Assembly: GCA_017645655.1 (NCBI GenBank) | Contig: JAGCNZ010000009.1 | Span: forward strand, 1-46,941 | DNA from: Bacteroidaceae bacterium | Lineage (GTDB): Bacteria; Bacteroidota; Bacteroidia; Bacteroidales; Bacteroidaceae | Length of the DNA: 46,941 bases | Direction: 5' to 3' | Shown here: piece after piece, positions 30,454 to 39,978 of the stretch | Layout of the letters: each line of letters opens with the position of its first letter | Numbering within the stretch: position 1 is the first letter of the stretch | Program-made: the position numbers and the translations under genes | The notes under the pieces: model-generated | The model's database searches: none | The model's input: only the letters and a program-made list of their open reading frames with translations | Told to the model about the DNA's origin: nothing

Positions 30454-30484
30454 TTTATTCTTTCATTTTTTCTTTGTACCTTTG
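30454..30484 (+). promoter_or_regulatory. Promoter of the phosphofructokinase gene
   Basis: TACCTTTG at 30477-30484 is a perfect downstream element; the upstream element is a weaker TTTA at 30454-30457, 19 bp away. Leader of about 55 nt. Confidence 0.65.
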
Positions 30485-30544
30485 CAGTCGAAATGTAATA
30501 ACATATATAAATAAAGGTATAGAAAAAAAGAAAGGTAAAGAATC

Positions 30545-32194
30545 ATGAAGAAAAGTGCACTTCAGGTGGCTCGTGCTGCCTACCAGCCCAAACTTCCAAA
30601 GGCTTTGCAAGGTCCCGTTGTAGCAGTAGAAGGTGCTGCAACTCAAAGCGTTGGCAACCAAGGAGAAATCAAGGCAATGTTCCCCAACACGTATGGAATG
30701 CCCGTCATTACCTTTGAGGCAGGAGAGCAGAAACCTCTCGAACCAATCAACGTCGGCATCATCCTCAGCGGTGGTCAAGCGCCTGGTGGACACAATGTCA
30801 TCAGCGGATTGTACGACGGCGTTAAGTCTCTCAACAAGAACAGCAAGCTGTATGGCTTCCTGATGGGTCCTGGCGGACTTGTTGACCACAAGTATGTTGA
30901 GTTTACCGACGAGTTTATCGACGAGTATCGCAACACCGGCGGCTTCGACATCATTGGCTCCGGCCGCACGAAACTCGAGAAGGAAAGTCAGTTCGAAAGC
31001 GGTATCGAGATTCTCCGCAAACTCGGCATCAAGGCTCTCGTCATTATTGGTGGCGACGACAGCAACACCAACGCTTGCGTCCTCGCTGAATACTATGCAG
31101 CAAAGAACTATGGTGTTCAGGTGATTGGCTGTCCCAAGACAATCGACGGCGACTTGAAGAACGAGCAGATTGAAACGAGTTTCGGCTTCGACACGGCTTG
31201 TAAGACCTATAGCGAACTGATTGGCAACATTCAGCGCGACTGCAATAGTGCCCGCAAGTACTGGCACTTCATTAAGCTGATGGGACGTAGCGCAAGCCAC
31301 ATTGCCCTGGAATGTGCTCTCGAGACACAGCCCAACGCTTGCCTCATCAGCGAGGAAGTTGAGCAGAAAGCCATGAGCCTGGACGACGTTGTAACTTATA
31401 TTGCAAAGATTGTGGCTGACCGCGCTGCCGAAGGTAACAACTTTGGTACCGTCCTCATTCCTGAAGGTCTCATCGAGTTCATTCCCGCCATCAAGAAGCT
31501 TATCGCTGAGCTGAACGAAGTTTTGACTGATCCTGCAACTGGAGAGAGCCGTGAGTTCGAGAGCAAAGACGCGCAGGTTGCATTCGTGAAGGGTCATATC
31601 GCACCCGAAAACCTTGCTGTTCTCGAGTCTCTTCCCAAGGATGTTGAACGTCAGCTCTGCCTCGATCGCGACCCGCACGGTAATGTTCAGGTCAGCCTTA
31701 TCGAGACGGAAAAGCTCCTTTCTGCAATGGTAGCCATGAAGCTCGAAGCCTGGAAGAAGGAAGGCAAGTACAATGGAAAGTTCTCGGCACAGCACCACTT
31801 CTTCGGTTACGAAGGCCGTTGCGCTGCCCCCAGCAACTACGATGCAGACTATTGCTACAGTCTGGGCTACAACGCAAGTCGCCTTATCGCTAATGGCAAG
31901 ACGGGATACATGAGTGTCATCAAGAACACAACGGCTCCCGCAGCAGAATGGATTGCAGGCGGTGTGCCCATCACGATGATGATGAACATGGAGCGCAGAA
32001 ACGGTGCCATGAAGCCCGTCATCCGCAAAGCCCTCGTGGAACTCGACGGCGCACCCTTCAAGTTCTTCGCCAGCAAGCGTGAGGAATGGGCAAAGAACAC
32101 TTGCTACATCTATCCCGGCCCAATCCAGTACTGGGGCCCAAGCGAAGTCTGCGACCAATGCACCAAGACTCTTGCCCTTGAACAAGCAAAGTAA
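30545..32194 (+). CDS. PPi-dependent 6-phosphofructokinase
   Basis: A 549-aa protein of the long PPi-PFK group. ILSGGQAPGGHNVISG is the N-terminal phosphate-binding loop; GGDDSNTNA carries the second Asp that blocks ATP use, and PKTIDGDLKN carries the Lys (instead of Gly in ATP enzymes) that marks pyrophosphate specificity plus the catalytic TIDGD. MGRSASHIALECAL and NMERRNGAMKPVIRKA also fit. It converts fructose-6-P and PPi to fructose-1,6-bisphosphate reversibly in the cytoplasm, consistent with anaerobic glycolysis in this group. Preceded by its own promoter; the muramidase gene begins inside its last codons. Confidence 0.95.
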   Translation: MKKSALQVARAAYQPKLPKALQGPVVAVEGAATQSVGNQGEIKAMFPNTYGMPVITFEAGEQKPLEPINVGIILSGGQAPGGHNVISGLYDGVKSLNKNSKLYGFLMGPGGLVDHKYVEFTDEFIDEYRNTGGFDIIGSGRTKLEKESQFESGIEILRKLGIKALVIIGGDDSNTNACVLAEYYAAKNYGVQVIGCPKTIDGDLKNEQIETSFGFDTACKTYSELIGNIQRDCNSARKYWHFIKLMGRSASHIALECALETQPNACLISEEVEQKAMSLDDVVTYIAKIVADRAAEGNNFGTVLIPEGLIEFIPAIKKLIAELNEVLTDPATGESREFESKDAQVAFVKGHIAPENLAVLESLPKDVERQLCLDRDPHGNVQVSLIETEKLLSAMVAMKLEAWKKEGKYNGKFSAQHHFFGYEGRCAAPSNYDADYCYSLGYNASRLIANGKTGYMSVIKNTTAPAAEWIAGGVPITMMMNMERRNGAMKPVIRKALVELDGAPFKFFASKREEWAKNTCYIYPGPIQYWGPSEVCDQCTKTLALEQAK

Positions 32195-33065
32195 ACAACC
32201 TGCTTCGCATCGTCCTCAAGAGAGGAAAGCGAACAGTCAAAGGAAACAAACCCGCGGGAAGCGCAAACAAACTTCCCGTGGGTTCGGTTTCTTACGCTTT
32301 CTCCGTAGCTTCCCTGCCTGGCTCATATGGCTGGGCGGACTGCTGATAACGGCAGCCTACGTCTGCCTCTTTTATTATCTTTTCGTCGACCCCTTCAGTT
32401 TTCGGTGGCGTGCGATTTATGGCGAACCTGCTTTCCCCGAGGGATATGAAGTGCGAGGTATCGACATCAGCCACTATCAGGAACGCGTCAATTGGGAGAA
32501 ACTTCGCAATGCTTCCATGGGAGAAGCGCCTGTCAGCTTCGTCTTTATTAAAGCTACAGAAGGCGAGAAGTTGTTTGACGACAACTTCAATCGAAACTTT
32601 GCCAACGCTAAGCGAAACGACTTGATCAGGGGCGCTTACCATTTCTTTGTGCCTGGCATCAACCCGCGAAAGCAAGCGGACTTCTTCCTTCGTATAGCTC
32701 AACTTGAACCTGGCGACTTGCCCCCGGTCTTGGACATCGAGAAGAAGGGTGACTTGACACCCGAGCAATTGCGTCGAGACGTTAAAATCTGGCTCGATAT
32801 CGTCGAGAAAGAATATGGCGTTAAACCAATTCTATATACTGGTTACAAGTTCAAAGTTGATTATCTCAACACGCCGGAGTTCGATGCCTATCCCTATTGG
32901 ATAGCACATTACTACGTAGAAAAGCTTGCTTATAAGGGCAAGTGGACCTTCTGGCAACACACCGATTGCGGCAAAGTCGCGGGTATCAAGGGCTTTGTCG
33001 ATTGCAACATCTTCAACGGCTCGTTCGAAGAACTTGTGGAATTAACTTTGCCCGAGCCACAATAA
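32178..33065 (+). CDS. Membrane-anchored GH25 muramidase
   Basis: A glycoside hydrolase 25 domain occupies about residues 95-295: RGIDISHYQ (first catalytic-site Asp), VFIKATEGE, GAYHFF, PVLDIEKKG (D-x-E catalytic pair), WFWQ-like WTFWQHT near the end. The N-terminus is rich in Lys, Arg and Gln and is followed by one transmembrane helix (PAWLIWLGGLLITAAYVCLF), so the enzyme is anchored in the inner membrane facing the periplasm. There is no ATG before the domain; TTG 32178 overlaps the preceding gene by 17 bp, whereas the GTG at 32079 would overlap by 116 bp, so I chose TTG. Probably acts on peptidoglycan during growth. Confidence 0.85.
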   Translation: MNKQSKQPASHRPQERKANSQRKQTRGKRKQTSRGFGFLRFLRSFPAWLIWLGGLLITAAYVCLFYYLFVDPFSFRWRAIYGEPAFPEGYEVRGIDISHYQERVNWEKLRNASMGEAPVSFVFIKATEGEKLFDDNFNRNFANAKRNDLIRGAYHFFVPGINPRKQADFFLRIAQLEPGDLPPVLDIEKKGDLTPEQLRRDVKIWLDIVEKEYGVKPILYTGYKFKVDYLNTPEFDAYPYWIAHYYVEKLAYKGKWTFWQHTDCGKVAGIKGFVDCNIFNGSFEELVELTLPEPQ

Positions 33066-33066
33066 C

Positions 33067-34773
33067 TCAGGAGTGCATCTTTGTTCCCGTGCGGGCTTCA
33101 ACGACGTTCACCACGTAGTCCCCCAACTTCTCGCACGAATTGACCAAATCCATATAGATGGTTCCGATGCCGTAGGTGTACTTGTGATTGTTGATGTCGA
33201 TGATGTTTTGCGACTTTAACTGGTCGCGATAGTTGTTTATCTCAGTTTCGGTATTGTAGCAACGATAGACATCGAACGAATCTTTCCTGCCGCTCATCAG
33301 TTGATTCATTTGCGTGAGAGCCTGATTCGTGAGTCCCATCATCGCATGCAGGCTCTCGTATTGCTCTTCGGTGAAGTGTTCTTTCTTGCCTTGCACCTTG
33401 GAGTTGATGGTTTGGGCCATGTGGTAGCACGAGTCGCCGATGCTTTCGACTTCAGATATCTCGCGAAGCATAGCACGAATCTTTGCCTTTGTCTCGTCGC
33501 TGAGATGTGCGTCGCTCACCTGATCGAGGTATTCGGCGATGCTTATTTCCATGTTGTCTGCGATGTTCTCATACTTCTCGATGCGGCTGAACAGCTTGTT
33601 GAATTTGTTCTGGTCTTTCTCGGTAAGTAGGTCGCACACCATGCCGAACATGCGCTGAATGCGTTCGCTGAACGATGATATCTCCTTGTGTGCTTCCAAT
33701 ACAGACAGCTCGGGCGTCTTCATGATGCCAGCGGTAATGAAACGCAAGCGGAAGTCCTCCTCTTCTTTCGAGCTCTTTGGCTTGATGGCCCAGCACACGA
33801 ACCTCTCTATCTGCGGAATGAACCAGATGAGCAGGAGCGTGTTGCTAATGTTGAACGCTGAGTGGAAGGTGGCGAGGGCGACGCTTGCCTTGATGGCAAA
33901 CCCGGTTTCGTTCGGGTCCATTGATGGATCGAAACCGGAGAAGTGGCAAACCATCGCAAAGAAAGGTTTAAGCAGGAGCAATACCCAGAAGACGCCGACG
34001 GCATTGAAGCTCAGGTGAGCAAAGGCTGCACGCCTGGCTTGTGTGTTGGCACTGAGTGCAACGATGTTTGACGTGATGGTGGTGCCGACGTTCTCGCCTA
34101 AAACCAGCATCACGCCTTGTTCTATTTGCAGGACACCTGTCGAGCAGAGCATCATCGTGATGGCCATGATGGCAGCTGACGACTGTACGCAAAGGGTGAG
34201 TATCGTGCCAATCAGCAGGAAGAGCAGGTTCACGAGGAAGCCTCCGCTGCTGTATTCTGCAAAGAAAGCGGTGATGGCTTCCTTCGAGGCTGGGTTGTCG
34301 ACGAGCGAGAAACCCGTCTCCTTCAGCGTGGCGAGGCCCAAGAACAGAAATGCGACGCCAAATAGGAAGTCACCTACGATGCGACGCTTTTTCATGTATA
34401 TCAGGATGATGCCGAGGAAGAAGGCCGGATAGACGAAGTCCGAGATGTTGAAGCCCATGCCGAGTGACATAATCCAGGCGGTAAGGGTCGTACCTATGTT
34501 CGCTCCCATGATGACTGAGATGGCTTGCACGAGTGTGAGCAGACCGGCGTTCACGAACGATACCGTCATCAGTGTGGTGGCAGTAGAACTTTGCACGGCT
34601 GCCGTCACGAACATGCCGGTCAGGGCGCCTGTGAAGCGGTTTGTGGTCATGGCGCCAAGCACGTGACGTAACTGAGGGCCTGCCATTTTCTGCAGAGCCT
34701 CGCTCATCGATTTCATACCGAACATGAGCAACGCCAGGGAGCCCAAAAGCTTAAAGACAATCATCAAGGACAT
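33067..34773 (-). CDS. Na/Pi cotransporter family protein with PhoU-like domain
   Basis: A 568-aa protein. Two copies of the Na/Pi-cotransporter II repeat are visible: VQSSTATTLMTVSFVNAG with IMGANIGTTLTAW, and VQSSAAIMAITMMLCS with LGENVGTTITSN (QSS and G-x-N-x-GTT motifs). About eight membrane segments in residues 1-330. The C-terminal about 200 residues are helical and PhoU-like (IEKYENIADNMEISIAEYL; EVESIGDSCYHMAQ). Such proteins mediate or control phosphate uptake. It follows the K+ channel gene by 20 bp on the same strand and converges on the muramidase gene with a 1-bp gap; no terminator was seen between them. Confidence 0.93.
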   Translation of the reverse strand: MSLMIVFKLLGSLALLMFGMKSMSEALQKMAGPQLRHVLGAMTTNRFTGALTGMFVTAAVQSSTATTLMTVSFVNAGLLTLVQAISVIMGANIGTTLTAWIMSLGMGFNISDFVYPAFFLGIILIYMKKRRIVGDFLFGVAFLFLGLATLKETGFSLVDNPASKEAITAFFAEYSSGGFLVNLLFLLIGTILTLCVQSSAAIMAITMMLCSTGVLQIEQGVMLVLGENVGTTITSNIVALSANTQARRAAFAHLSFNAVGVFWVLLLLKPFFAMVCHFSGFDPSMDPNETGFAIKASVALATFHSAFNISNTLLLIWFIPQIERFVCWAIKPKSSKEEEDFRLRFITAGIMKTPELSVLEAHKEISSFSERIQRMFGMVCDLLTEKDQNKFNKLFSRIEKYENIADNMEISIAEYLDQVSDAHLSDETKAKIRAMLREISEVESIGDSCYHMAQTINSKVQGKKEHFTEEQYESLHAMMGLTNQALTQMNQLMSGRKDSFDVYRCYNTETEINNYRDQLKSQNIIDINNHKYTYGIGTIYMDLVNSCEKLGDYVVNVVEARTGTKMHS

Positions 34774-34793
34774 AATGGTTACGGGGTTATGGT

Positions 34794-35573
34794 TTATTGG
34801 TTGTTGTTGTGTGCTGTTTTCTTGCTTTTATCCTTCTCTTTCATCCGCTCTATCTTGTGGAGTTCGTCGAGATAGCTTGCGGTGATGATGCCCGAGGGCA
34901 GGGCGATGACGCCGATGCCGAAGAGCGAGGAGAACATGCTAATCACTCGTCCCAGGTCGGTTGCCGGTGTGAGGTCGCCGTAGCCTACAGTCGTCAGCGT
35001 CACTGTCGACCAGTAGAGTGCGTCGAGGAACGAGCGGAATGTCTCTTCGCCGGTGAATGGATTGACGCGAGGCTCGAAGTTGAACATCACCAGTGCCGTT
35101 ACGAAGATGTAGGTCATGGCAAAGAAAAGTACCGACGAGAGCACCTTTCTCTCTTTCTTCAGCACGTCGAAGAAGATGAATATCTGGTCGCTGTAGCGCA
35201 ACGCCTTCAGCAGTCGGAGCGTCTTCAGCATTCTGAGTGTACGCAGTATCTTGAAGCTTTCGCCCAAGATGTGGAAGCTTGGCAGGATGGAGAGCAGGTC
35301 GATGATTGCCCAGAAACTGTAGGGGTAGCTCACGAACGAGTGCTTGCCTTCTCCCAAACGAAAGTCTGCCGTAATCCATCGCAGTATGTAGTCGATGATG
35401 AAGACTGTTGTCGTGAACACCTCTATGTAGAAGAAATATCGATGATGCTCCCAGAACATCAGCGGCACGACGCTCAGGATGATGATGATGAACATGCATA
35501 CGTCGTAGATGTGACTCCACACGTTGGTCCCTTCGTCGATTTCGATGACTTCGTATATCTGCTTGCGTGTCAC
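34794..35573 (-). CDS. Voltage-gated potassium channel (6TM)
   Basis: A 259-aa protein with six transmembrane segments. The voltage sensor S4 is LRTLRMLKTLRLLKALRYSD, with Arg/Lys at every third position. The pore has ALYWSTVTLTTVGYGDLTP with the selectivity filter TVGYGD, followed by S6 (SLFGIGVIALPSGIITASYL). It is a Kv-like tetrameric channel, expected in the inner membrane. The start is ATG 35573. A single minus-strand TATCTTTG box lies about 50 bp upstream. The Na/Pi transporter gene follows 20 bp downstream, so the two ion/anion transporters form one unit. Confidence 0.93.
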   Translation of the reverse strand: MTRKQIYEVIEIDEGTNVWSHIYDVCMFIIIILSVVPLMFWEHHRYFFYIEVFTTTVFIIDYILRWITADFRLGEGKHSFVSYPYSFWAIIDLLSILPSFHILGESFKILRTLRMLKTLRLLKALRYSDQIFIFFDVLKKERKVLSSVLFFAMTYIFVTALVMFNFEPRVNPFTGEETFRSFLDALYWSTVTLTTVGYGDLTPATDLGRVISMFSSLFGIGVIALPSGIITASYLDELHKIERMKEKDKSKKTAHNNNQ

Positions 35574-35621
35574 GACTAACCTTGAAAACTATTCAAACAC
35601 TCAGTTATGCAAATTCCTTTG

Positions 35622-35629
35622 CAAAGATA
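35622..35629 (-). promoter_or_regulatory. Downstream promoter element of the channel-transporter unit
   Basis: Minus-strand TATCTTTG (35629-35622), a perfect TAnnTTTG box; no clear TTTG/TTG element was seen 19-20 bp upstream. Confidence 0.5.
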
Positions 35630-35732
35630 AGAAAAAACTATGAACTATGGAGTAAAATCCATGAAAAAAGTTTCGTAAATGGCAGAACTGCGAATCGAGA
35701 TGCCCGACTCTGCGGGGTGTGTTTCGAAACAT

Positions 35733-35869
35733 CACGTAGGTAAAATGAAATTGTCACGTGGGTAAAATGAAATTATCACGTGTAATATTTCAAATATTAC
35801 GTGGGTAAAATGAATTTCTCCCGTGGGTAAATTCCAAACTTAACGTGGAGTGTTTGCGGGCATGCCGTG
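35733..35869 (-). repeat. Intergenic 22-bp CACGTG array (reverse orientation)
   Basis: Motif starts at 35733 (CACGTA), 35755, 35777 (CACGTG), 35798 (TACGTG), 35820 (CCCGTG), 35842 (AACGTG) and 35864 (GCCGTG); steps 22, 22, 21, 22, 22, 22. Spacers GGTAAAATGAAATT are the reverse complement of those at 6620 and 22291. The 21-bp step spans GTAATATTTCAAATATTAC, which is a near-perfect palindrome. Rest of 35574-35927 has only the promoter box. Confidence 0.92.
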
Positions 35870-35927
35870 GAGTGTCGCCGGATTAGGCGAGCGTGAAAAA
35901 ATGCAGCGATGCGTAATGCTCGGTGAA

Positions 35928-36389
35928 TCAGCGTGTTTTCTGCTCTATCTTAATGAAGTTCCTTAGGTCTTCTATCTTGTAGAATCCTCCGACGTGGATG
36001 ATGATGTATCTGCATCCGTCGAATTCAATCACCGCATCTTTGTAGCCGTCTTCGTACTCCCAAAGTCGGATGGCGATGGCTTTATTCAGTGCCATCTTCA
36101 TGAAGAAATTGCTGGAAATGTCGAGTACCTTGCTCGGCCTGAGTTTCTTGTAACCCTTTATCTGCTGGTATTCCTCGATGAAATGCCTGACGAGATAGAC
36201 CGAATCGTCGAAGTCGAAATTCTCCGAAACCTTTATAGTCGGGCTTTTCTGGTAGGAGCCCAACAGGTTCTCATACACTATCGCCGGATTGTTCCTGTAT
36301 CTTTTCAGCAGATTTTCCAGGTCTTGATTCTGTGCCCAACCCGATACGACTGCGAAGAGTGCTAATATAGATAATGTATGGCGGCTCAT
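35928..36389 (-). CDS. Secreted protein of unknown function (153 aa)
   Basis: Signal peptide [20 protein letters not shown], then a mature part of about 133 residues with a helical start (DLENLLKRYRNNPAIVYEN) and a beta segment (DGCRYIIIHVGGFYKIEDL). The ATG overlaps the uvrA stop (ATGA), so it is co-translated with uvrA, although its export predicts a function unrelated to DNA repair. I do not recognise the domain. It is the last gene of the uvrA unit and is followed by the CACGTG array. Confidence 0.7.
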   Translation of the reverse strand: MSRHTLSILALFAVVSGWAQNQDLENLLKRYRNNPAIVYENLLGSYQKSPTIKVSENFDFDDSVYLVRHFIEEYQQIKGYKKLRPSKVLDISSNFFMKMALNKAIAIRLWEYEDGYKDAVIEFDGCRYIIIHVGGFYKIEDLRNFIKIEQKTR

Positions 36390-39190
36390 TTCGTGTGCTC
36401 TTCTTTAGGAGTTCCGCAGTAGAGAATCTCGCCGCCATTGCGTCCGCCGCCAGGTCCCATCTCGATAATCCAGTCGGCAGAGCGGATGATGTCGGGATTG
36501 TGCTCAATCACGATAATCGTGTTGCCCTTGTCCACCAGCCTGCCAAGCACGTCGAGCAGGACGCGGATGTCTTCGAAATGCAGTCCCGTGGTTGGTTCGT
36601 CGAGGATGTAGAGCGTGCGTCCCGTATCTCTTCGAGCCAGTTCGGCAGCCAGTTTGACGCGCTGACTCTCCCCTCCGGAAAGGGTGTTGCTGGGCTGGCC
36701 GAGTTTGATGTAGCCCAATCCGACTTCCTGCAAGACTTTAATCTTACTGAGTATCGTGGGCTGATTCTGAAAGAACTCGACTGCCTGATTGATAGTCATG
36801 TCCAGCACATCCGCGATGCTCTTGCCTCGGAAACGCACCTCGAGCGTCTCTCTGTTGTATCGCTTTCCACGACATTCCTCGCAAGGCACAAAGACATCGG
36901 GCAGGAAGTTCATTTCGATGGTGCGGTAGCCGTTGCCGCCACACGTTTCGCATCGGCCGCCTTTCACGTTGAAGGAGAACCTGCCGGGCTTATATCCTCG
37001 GATGCGAGCCTCGGGAAGTTCGACGAACAGTTTGCGGATGTCGGTGAAGACGTCTGTGTAAGTGGCTGGATTAGACCGGGGTGTGCGTCCGAGAGGGCTC
37101 TGGTCAACGTCGATTATCTTGTCGATATTCTCCAGTCCCTCAATGGCTTTGTAGGGCAGAGGCTCAGCCAGCGAGCGATAGAAATGCTTGCTCAGGATGG
37201 GATATAGCGTTTCGCTGATGAGCGAACTCTTGCCGCTTCCGCTCACGCCGGTGATGCAAATCAGTTTGCCAAGCGGGATGCTGACATCGATATTCTTCAG
37301 GTTGTGTCCACTCGCACCCTTGATGGTCAGCGAGAGGCCATTGCCTTTTCGGTACTCAACTGGTGGGTCGATGGTCAATTCGTTCTTCAGATATTTGCTC
37401 GTCAGCGTGTCCTTCTTCAGCATTTCCTTGTATGTTCCCTGAAAGACGACCTCGCCTCCGCGACGACCTGCCAAGGGGCCAATGTCAACGATGTAGTCGG
37501 CGTTTTCCATCATCTCGCGGTCATGCTCCACGACAAGCACGGTGTTGCCAGCGTCTCGTAGTGCCTGGAGGGAATGGATGAGCTTGATGTTGTCGCGCTG
37601 ATGCAGGCCGATGCTGGGTTCGTCGAGTATGTAGAGGACGCCCACAAGCTGGCTGCCAATCTGTGTTGCCAGGCGAATGCGCTGACTCTCGCCGCCTGAA
37701 AGACTCAATGAGGGCCGGGATAGGGACAGGTAGTCGAGGCCTACATCGAGCAGGAACCTCAGCCTGGTCTTGATTTCCTTAATGATTTCCTGCGCTATAG
37801 CCAGCTGTCTCTTGCTGATTCTTCTGTCCAAGCCATCCAGCCATTCGTAGAGCTGCCCCAGTTCCAGGGCAGATACTTCGGCGATATTCTTGCCGTCGAG
37901 CAGGAAATGAAGCGACTCTTTCCTCAGTCTTTGCCCTTTACATTCAGGACACTCACACGTGCCGCTGAACTGCTCGGCCCATCTCTGAGCCGCCACACCA
38001 ACGTCGGCATCCTTCATCTGCTCAATGTACTTGACCAATCCGTCGAACTCCGTATAGACATCATTCGTGGTCCTCGTCTTGCTGGCGGCAATGCGAAGCC
38101 GTTCCGGACTGCCCTCCAATATCTCGTCTATCGCTTCTTCCGGCACTTCGCCAAGTGGCGTGTCGGCCGTGCATCCATAGGATTCGAGCACAGTTTCCAC
38201 TTGCCAGAATATCATGGCCTGCTTTGCTTTGCCAAGCGGAGCGAAGCCTCCGTCACGAAGAGAAAGGGTAGGGTCAGGAATTACCTTGTTTCGGTCGATG
38301 ATATGTACGAAGCCCAATCCCTTGCAACGCGGGCAAGCACCCTGAGGACTGTTGAAGGAGAAGTCATGCGGAGCAGGGTCGTGATAGGAGATACCACTGG
38401 TTGGACACATCAGGTGCTTGCTGTAGTGGCGCACTTCGTTAGTGTCCATGTTGCAGACAAGCATTTCGCCTTCGCCTTGCTTCATGGCGATGGCAACACT
38501 TTGCACCAGTCGCTTGTCGTCTCTTTCCTGCACTTGAAGGCGGTCAATCACAACCTCGATGCTGTGGTTGCGATAGCGGTCGAGCTTCATATCTGGCACG
38601 AGTTCCTGCATTTCGCCGTCCACGCGAGCATAGAGATAACCCTTGCGGCGGATGTTCTCAAAGAGTTCTTTGTAATGTCCTTTGCGGTTCTTGACAAGCG
38701 GAGCCAGCAGGATGATGCGTTTTCCAAGGTATTCATTCAAGAGCAGGTCAATGATCTGCTCCTCCGTATAGCGCACCATCTTCTCGCCAGTAACGTAGGA
38801 ATAGGCTTCGGCAGTCCTTGCGTAAAGCAATCTGAGGAAGTCATAAATCTCGGTAGTCGTGCCGACGGTGCTTCTGGGGTTCTTGTTGGTGGTCTTCTGC
38901 TCGATGCTTATGACGGGACTCAGCCCGGTTATCTTATCAACATCGGGTCGTTCCATTCCTCCCAAGAAGTTGCGTGCATAGGCGCTGAACGTTTCTATAT
39001 ATCGGCGCTGGCCTTCTGCGTAGATAGTATCGAAAGCAAGCGACGACTTTCCGCTACCGCTGAGACCGGTGAAGACAGTAAGGCTGCCTCGCGGAATCTC
39101 TACGTCCACATTCTTCAGGTTATGGACGCGAGCACCCTCCACGCATATCTTCTGCTCACTCTTCTGTGGTAGTGCCTTCGTTCTCGCCAT
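36386..39190 (-). CDS. uvrA: Excinuclease ABC subunit A
   Basis: A 934-aa DNA-damage sensor of nucleotide excision repair. Two ABC ATPase modules: Walker [17 protein letters not shown] near the N-terminus and [16 protein letters not shown] in the second half, signature [16 protein letters not shown] and [16 protein letters not shown]. Zinc fingers: [20 protein letters not shown] and [11 protein letters not shown] ... [10 protein letters not shown]. Overlaps the upstream type-IX protein gene by 35 bp and the next gene by 4 bp. Length and motif order are normal. Confidence 0.97.
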   Translation of the reverse strand: MARTKALPQKSEQKICVEGARVHNLKNVDVEIPRGSLTVFTGLSGSGKSSLAFDTIYAEGQRRYIETFSAYARNFLGGMERPDVDKITGLSPVISIEQKTTNKNPRSTVGTTTEIYDFLRLLYARTAEAYSYVTGEKMVRYTEEQIIDLLLNEYLGKRIILLAPLVKNRKGHYKELFENIRRKGYLYARVDGEMQELVPDMKLDRYRNHSIEVVIDRLQVQERDDKRLVQSVAIAMKQGEGEMLVCNMDTNEVRHYSKHLMCPTSGISYHDPAPHDFSFNSPQGACPRCKGLGFVHIIDRNKVIPDPTLSLRDGGFAPLGKAKQAMIFWQVETVLESYGCTADTPLGEVPEEAIDEILEGSPERLRIAASKTRTTNDVYTEFDGLVKYIEQMKDADVGVAAQRWAEQFSGTCECPECKGQRLRKESLHFLLDGKNIAEVSALELGQLYEWLDGLDRRISKRQLAIAQEIIKEIKTRLRFLLDVGLDYLSLSRPSLSLSGGESQRIRLATQIGSQLVGVLYILDEPSIGLHQRDNIKLIHSLQALRDAGNTVLVVEHDREMMENADYIVDIGPLAGRRGGEVVFQGTYKEMLKKDTLTSKYLKNELTIDPPVEYRKGNGLSLTIKGASGHNLKNIDVSIPLGKLICITGVSGSGKSSLISETLYPILSKHFYRSLAEPLPYKAIEGLENIDKIIDVDQSPLGRTPRSNPATYTDVFTDIRKLFVELPEARIRGYKPGRFSFNVKGGRCETCGGNGYRTIEMNFLPDVFVPCEECRGKRYNRETLEVRFRGKSIADVLDMTINQAVEFFQNQPTILSKIKVLQEVGLGYIKLGQPSNTLSGGESQRVKLAAELARRDTGRTLYILDEPTTGLHFEDIRVLLDVLGRLVDKGNTIIVIEHNPDIIRSADWIIEMGPGGGRNGGEILYCGTPKEEHTK

Positions 39191-39905
39191 TGTTATAGCC
39201 TGAAATGACGTTGATGGCTTTCTTTATGTTATAGTTGATGCCGTCTGCTCCTTTAGCCGATACATTGAGGAAGTAAACGCCATCAGGCACGACTTTGCCA
39301 TTTACCTTGCCGTCCCAGCCACCGTGAATGTCGTCCCACGAATAGAGTTTTTTGCCCCAACGGTTGAAGACGACAGCATGGAACTTGACTATGCCTTTGT
39401 ATCCATCCTTGGGTTTGAGCACATCGTTGCGGTCGTCGTCGTTCGGCGAGATGCCGTTCGGAAACTCCAGACTGCTTTCGGTCAAGGTGAAAGTAATGTA
39501 TTTGGCGTCCTCTCCTTCTTGCGGGAACTCATAATCCTCCACGCTTCCATCCTCACCGTAGAAGATGGCTTTGAGCTGTACGGTGTAGCTGCCGCTTTCG
39601 TTCACCTCCCATTCGAAGGTCTCGTCGTTGCGGCGCACAAGGATGTTCCCAGGGTCGTTTTGGTTCCACAGCGTCCATTCGTACCAAACCTGGCTCTTGA
39701 AACCATCCGGAATAGTAGGGTTGGCAGTAAAGACAACGCGGAAGGGCATGCTGAGTGTCTGTCCGTTCACGTCGCCCGTCACTTCCTGTCCATTTTCGTC
39801 CGTTGTATAGTAAGTGCCGACAGGGTCAACTGTTGGGTTCTGTGCCCATGCCCAAAGAGGCAAAAGAGCAAGGAAAAAGAATAAAATGCGCTTCATCTCG
39901 TTCAT
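39156..39905 (-). CDS. Secreted protein with type IX type-B (gliding-motility) C-terminal domain
   Basis: A 249-aa protein. ATG 39905 ([10 protein letters not shown]) or ATG 39896 (MKRILFF) starts a signal peptide ending LWAWAQN. The C-terminal about 90 residues ([52 protein letters not shown]) match the type B sorting domain of type IX secretion, described in gliding-motility-associated proteins. The N-terminal part contains beta-sandwich sequence ([15 protein letters not shown]) without enzyme motifs. It is probably exported through the type IX machinery. The C-terminus overlaps the uvrA start by 35 bp. Confidence 0.85.
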   Translation of the reverse strand: MNEMKRILFFFLALLPLWAWAQNPTVDPVGTYYTTDENGQEVTGDVNGQTLSMPFRVVFTANPTIPDGFKSQVWYEWTLWNQNDPGNILVRRNDETFEWEVNESGSYTVQLKAIFYGEDGSVEDYEFPQEGEDAKYITFTLTESSLEFPNGISPNDDDRNDVLKPKDGYKGIVKFHAVVFNRWGKKLYSWDDIHGGWDGKVNGKVVPDGVYFLNVSAKGADGINYNIKKAINVISGYNNGENEGTTTEE

Positions 39906-39913
39906 TATTTCTG

Positions 39914-39975
39914 CAAAAGTAAAAAAAAACTGTGAACTATGAACCATGTATTATGAACTTTTTTGTACTTTTGCA
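39914..39975. promoter_or_regulatory. Divergent promoter pair with 10-bp inverted repeat
   Basis: TGCAAAAGTA (39912-39921) and TACTTTTGCA (39966-39975) are exact inverse copies; each contains a perfect TAnnTTTG box (minus at 39921-39914, plus at 39966-39973). The start codons lie only about 6-9 bp beyond the boxes (39905/39896 and 39979), so transcripts would have almost no leader. Upstream elements are not evident. Confidence 0.55.
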
Positions 39976-39978
39976 TAG

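Noticed and set aside
30455-32185. 576-codon minus-strand ORF opposite the phosphofructokinase gene
   Set aside because: The plus strand encodes an unmistakable PPi-PFK; the antisense frame has low-information composition and no start context.
34797-35579. 260-codon plus-strand ORF opposite the K+ channel
   Set aside because: Shadow of the channel gene; the minus strand contains TVGYGD and the S4 helix.
37907-39172. 421-codon plus-strand ORF opposite uvrA
   Set aside because: Shadow of uvrA; no domain or signal peptide.
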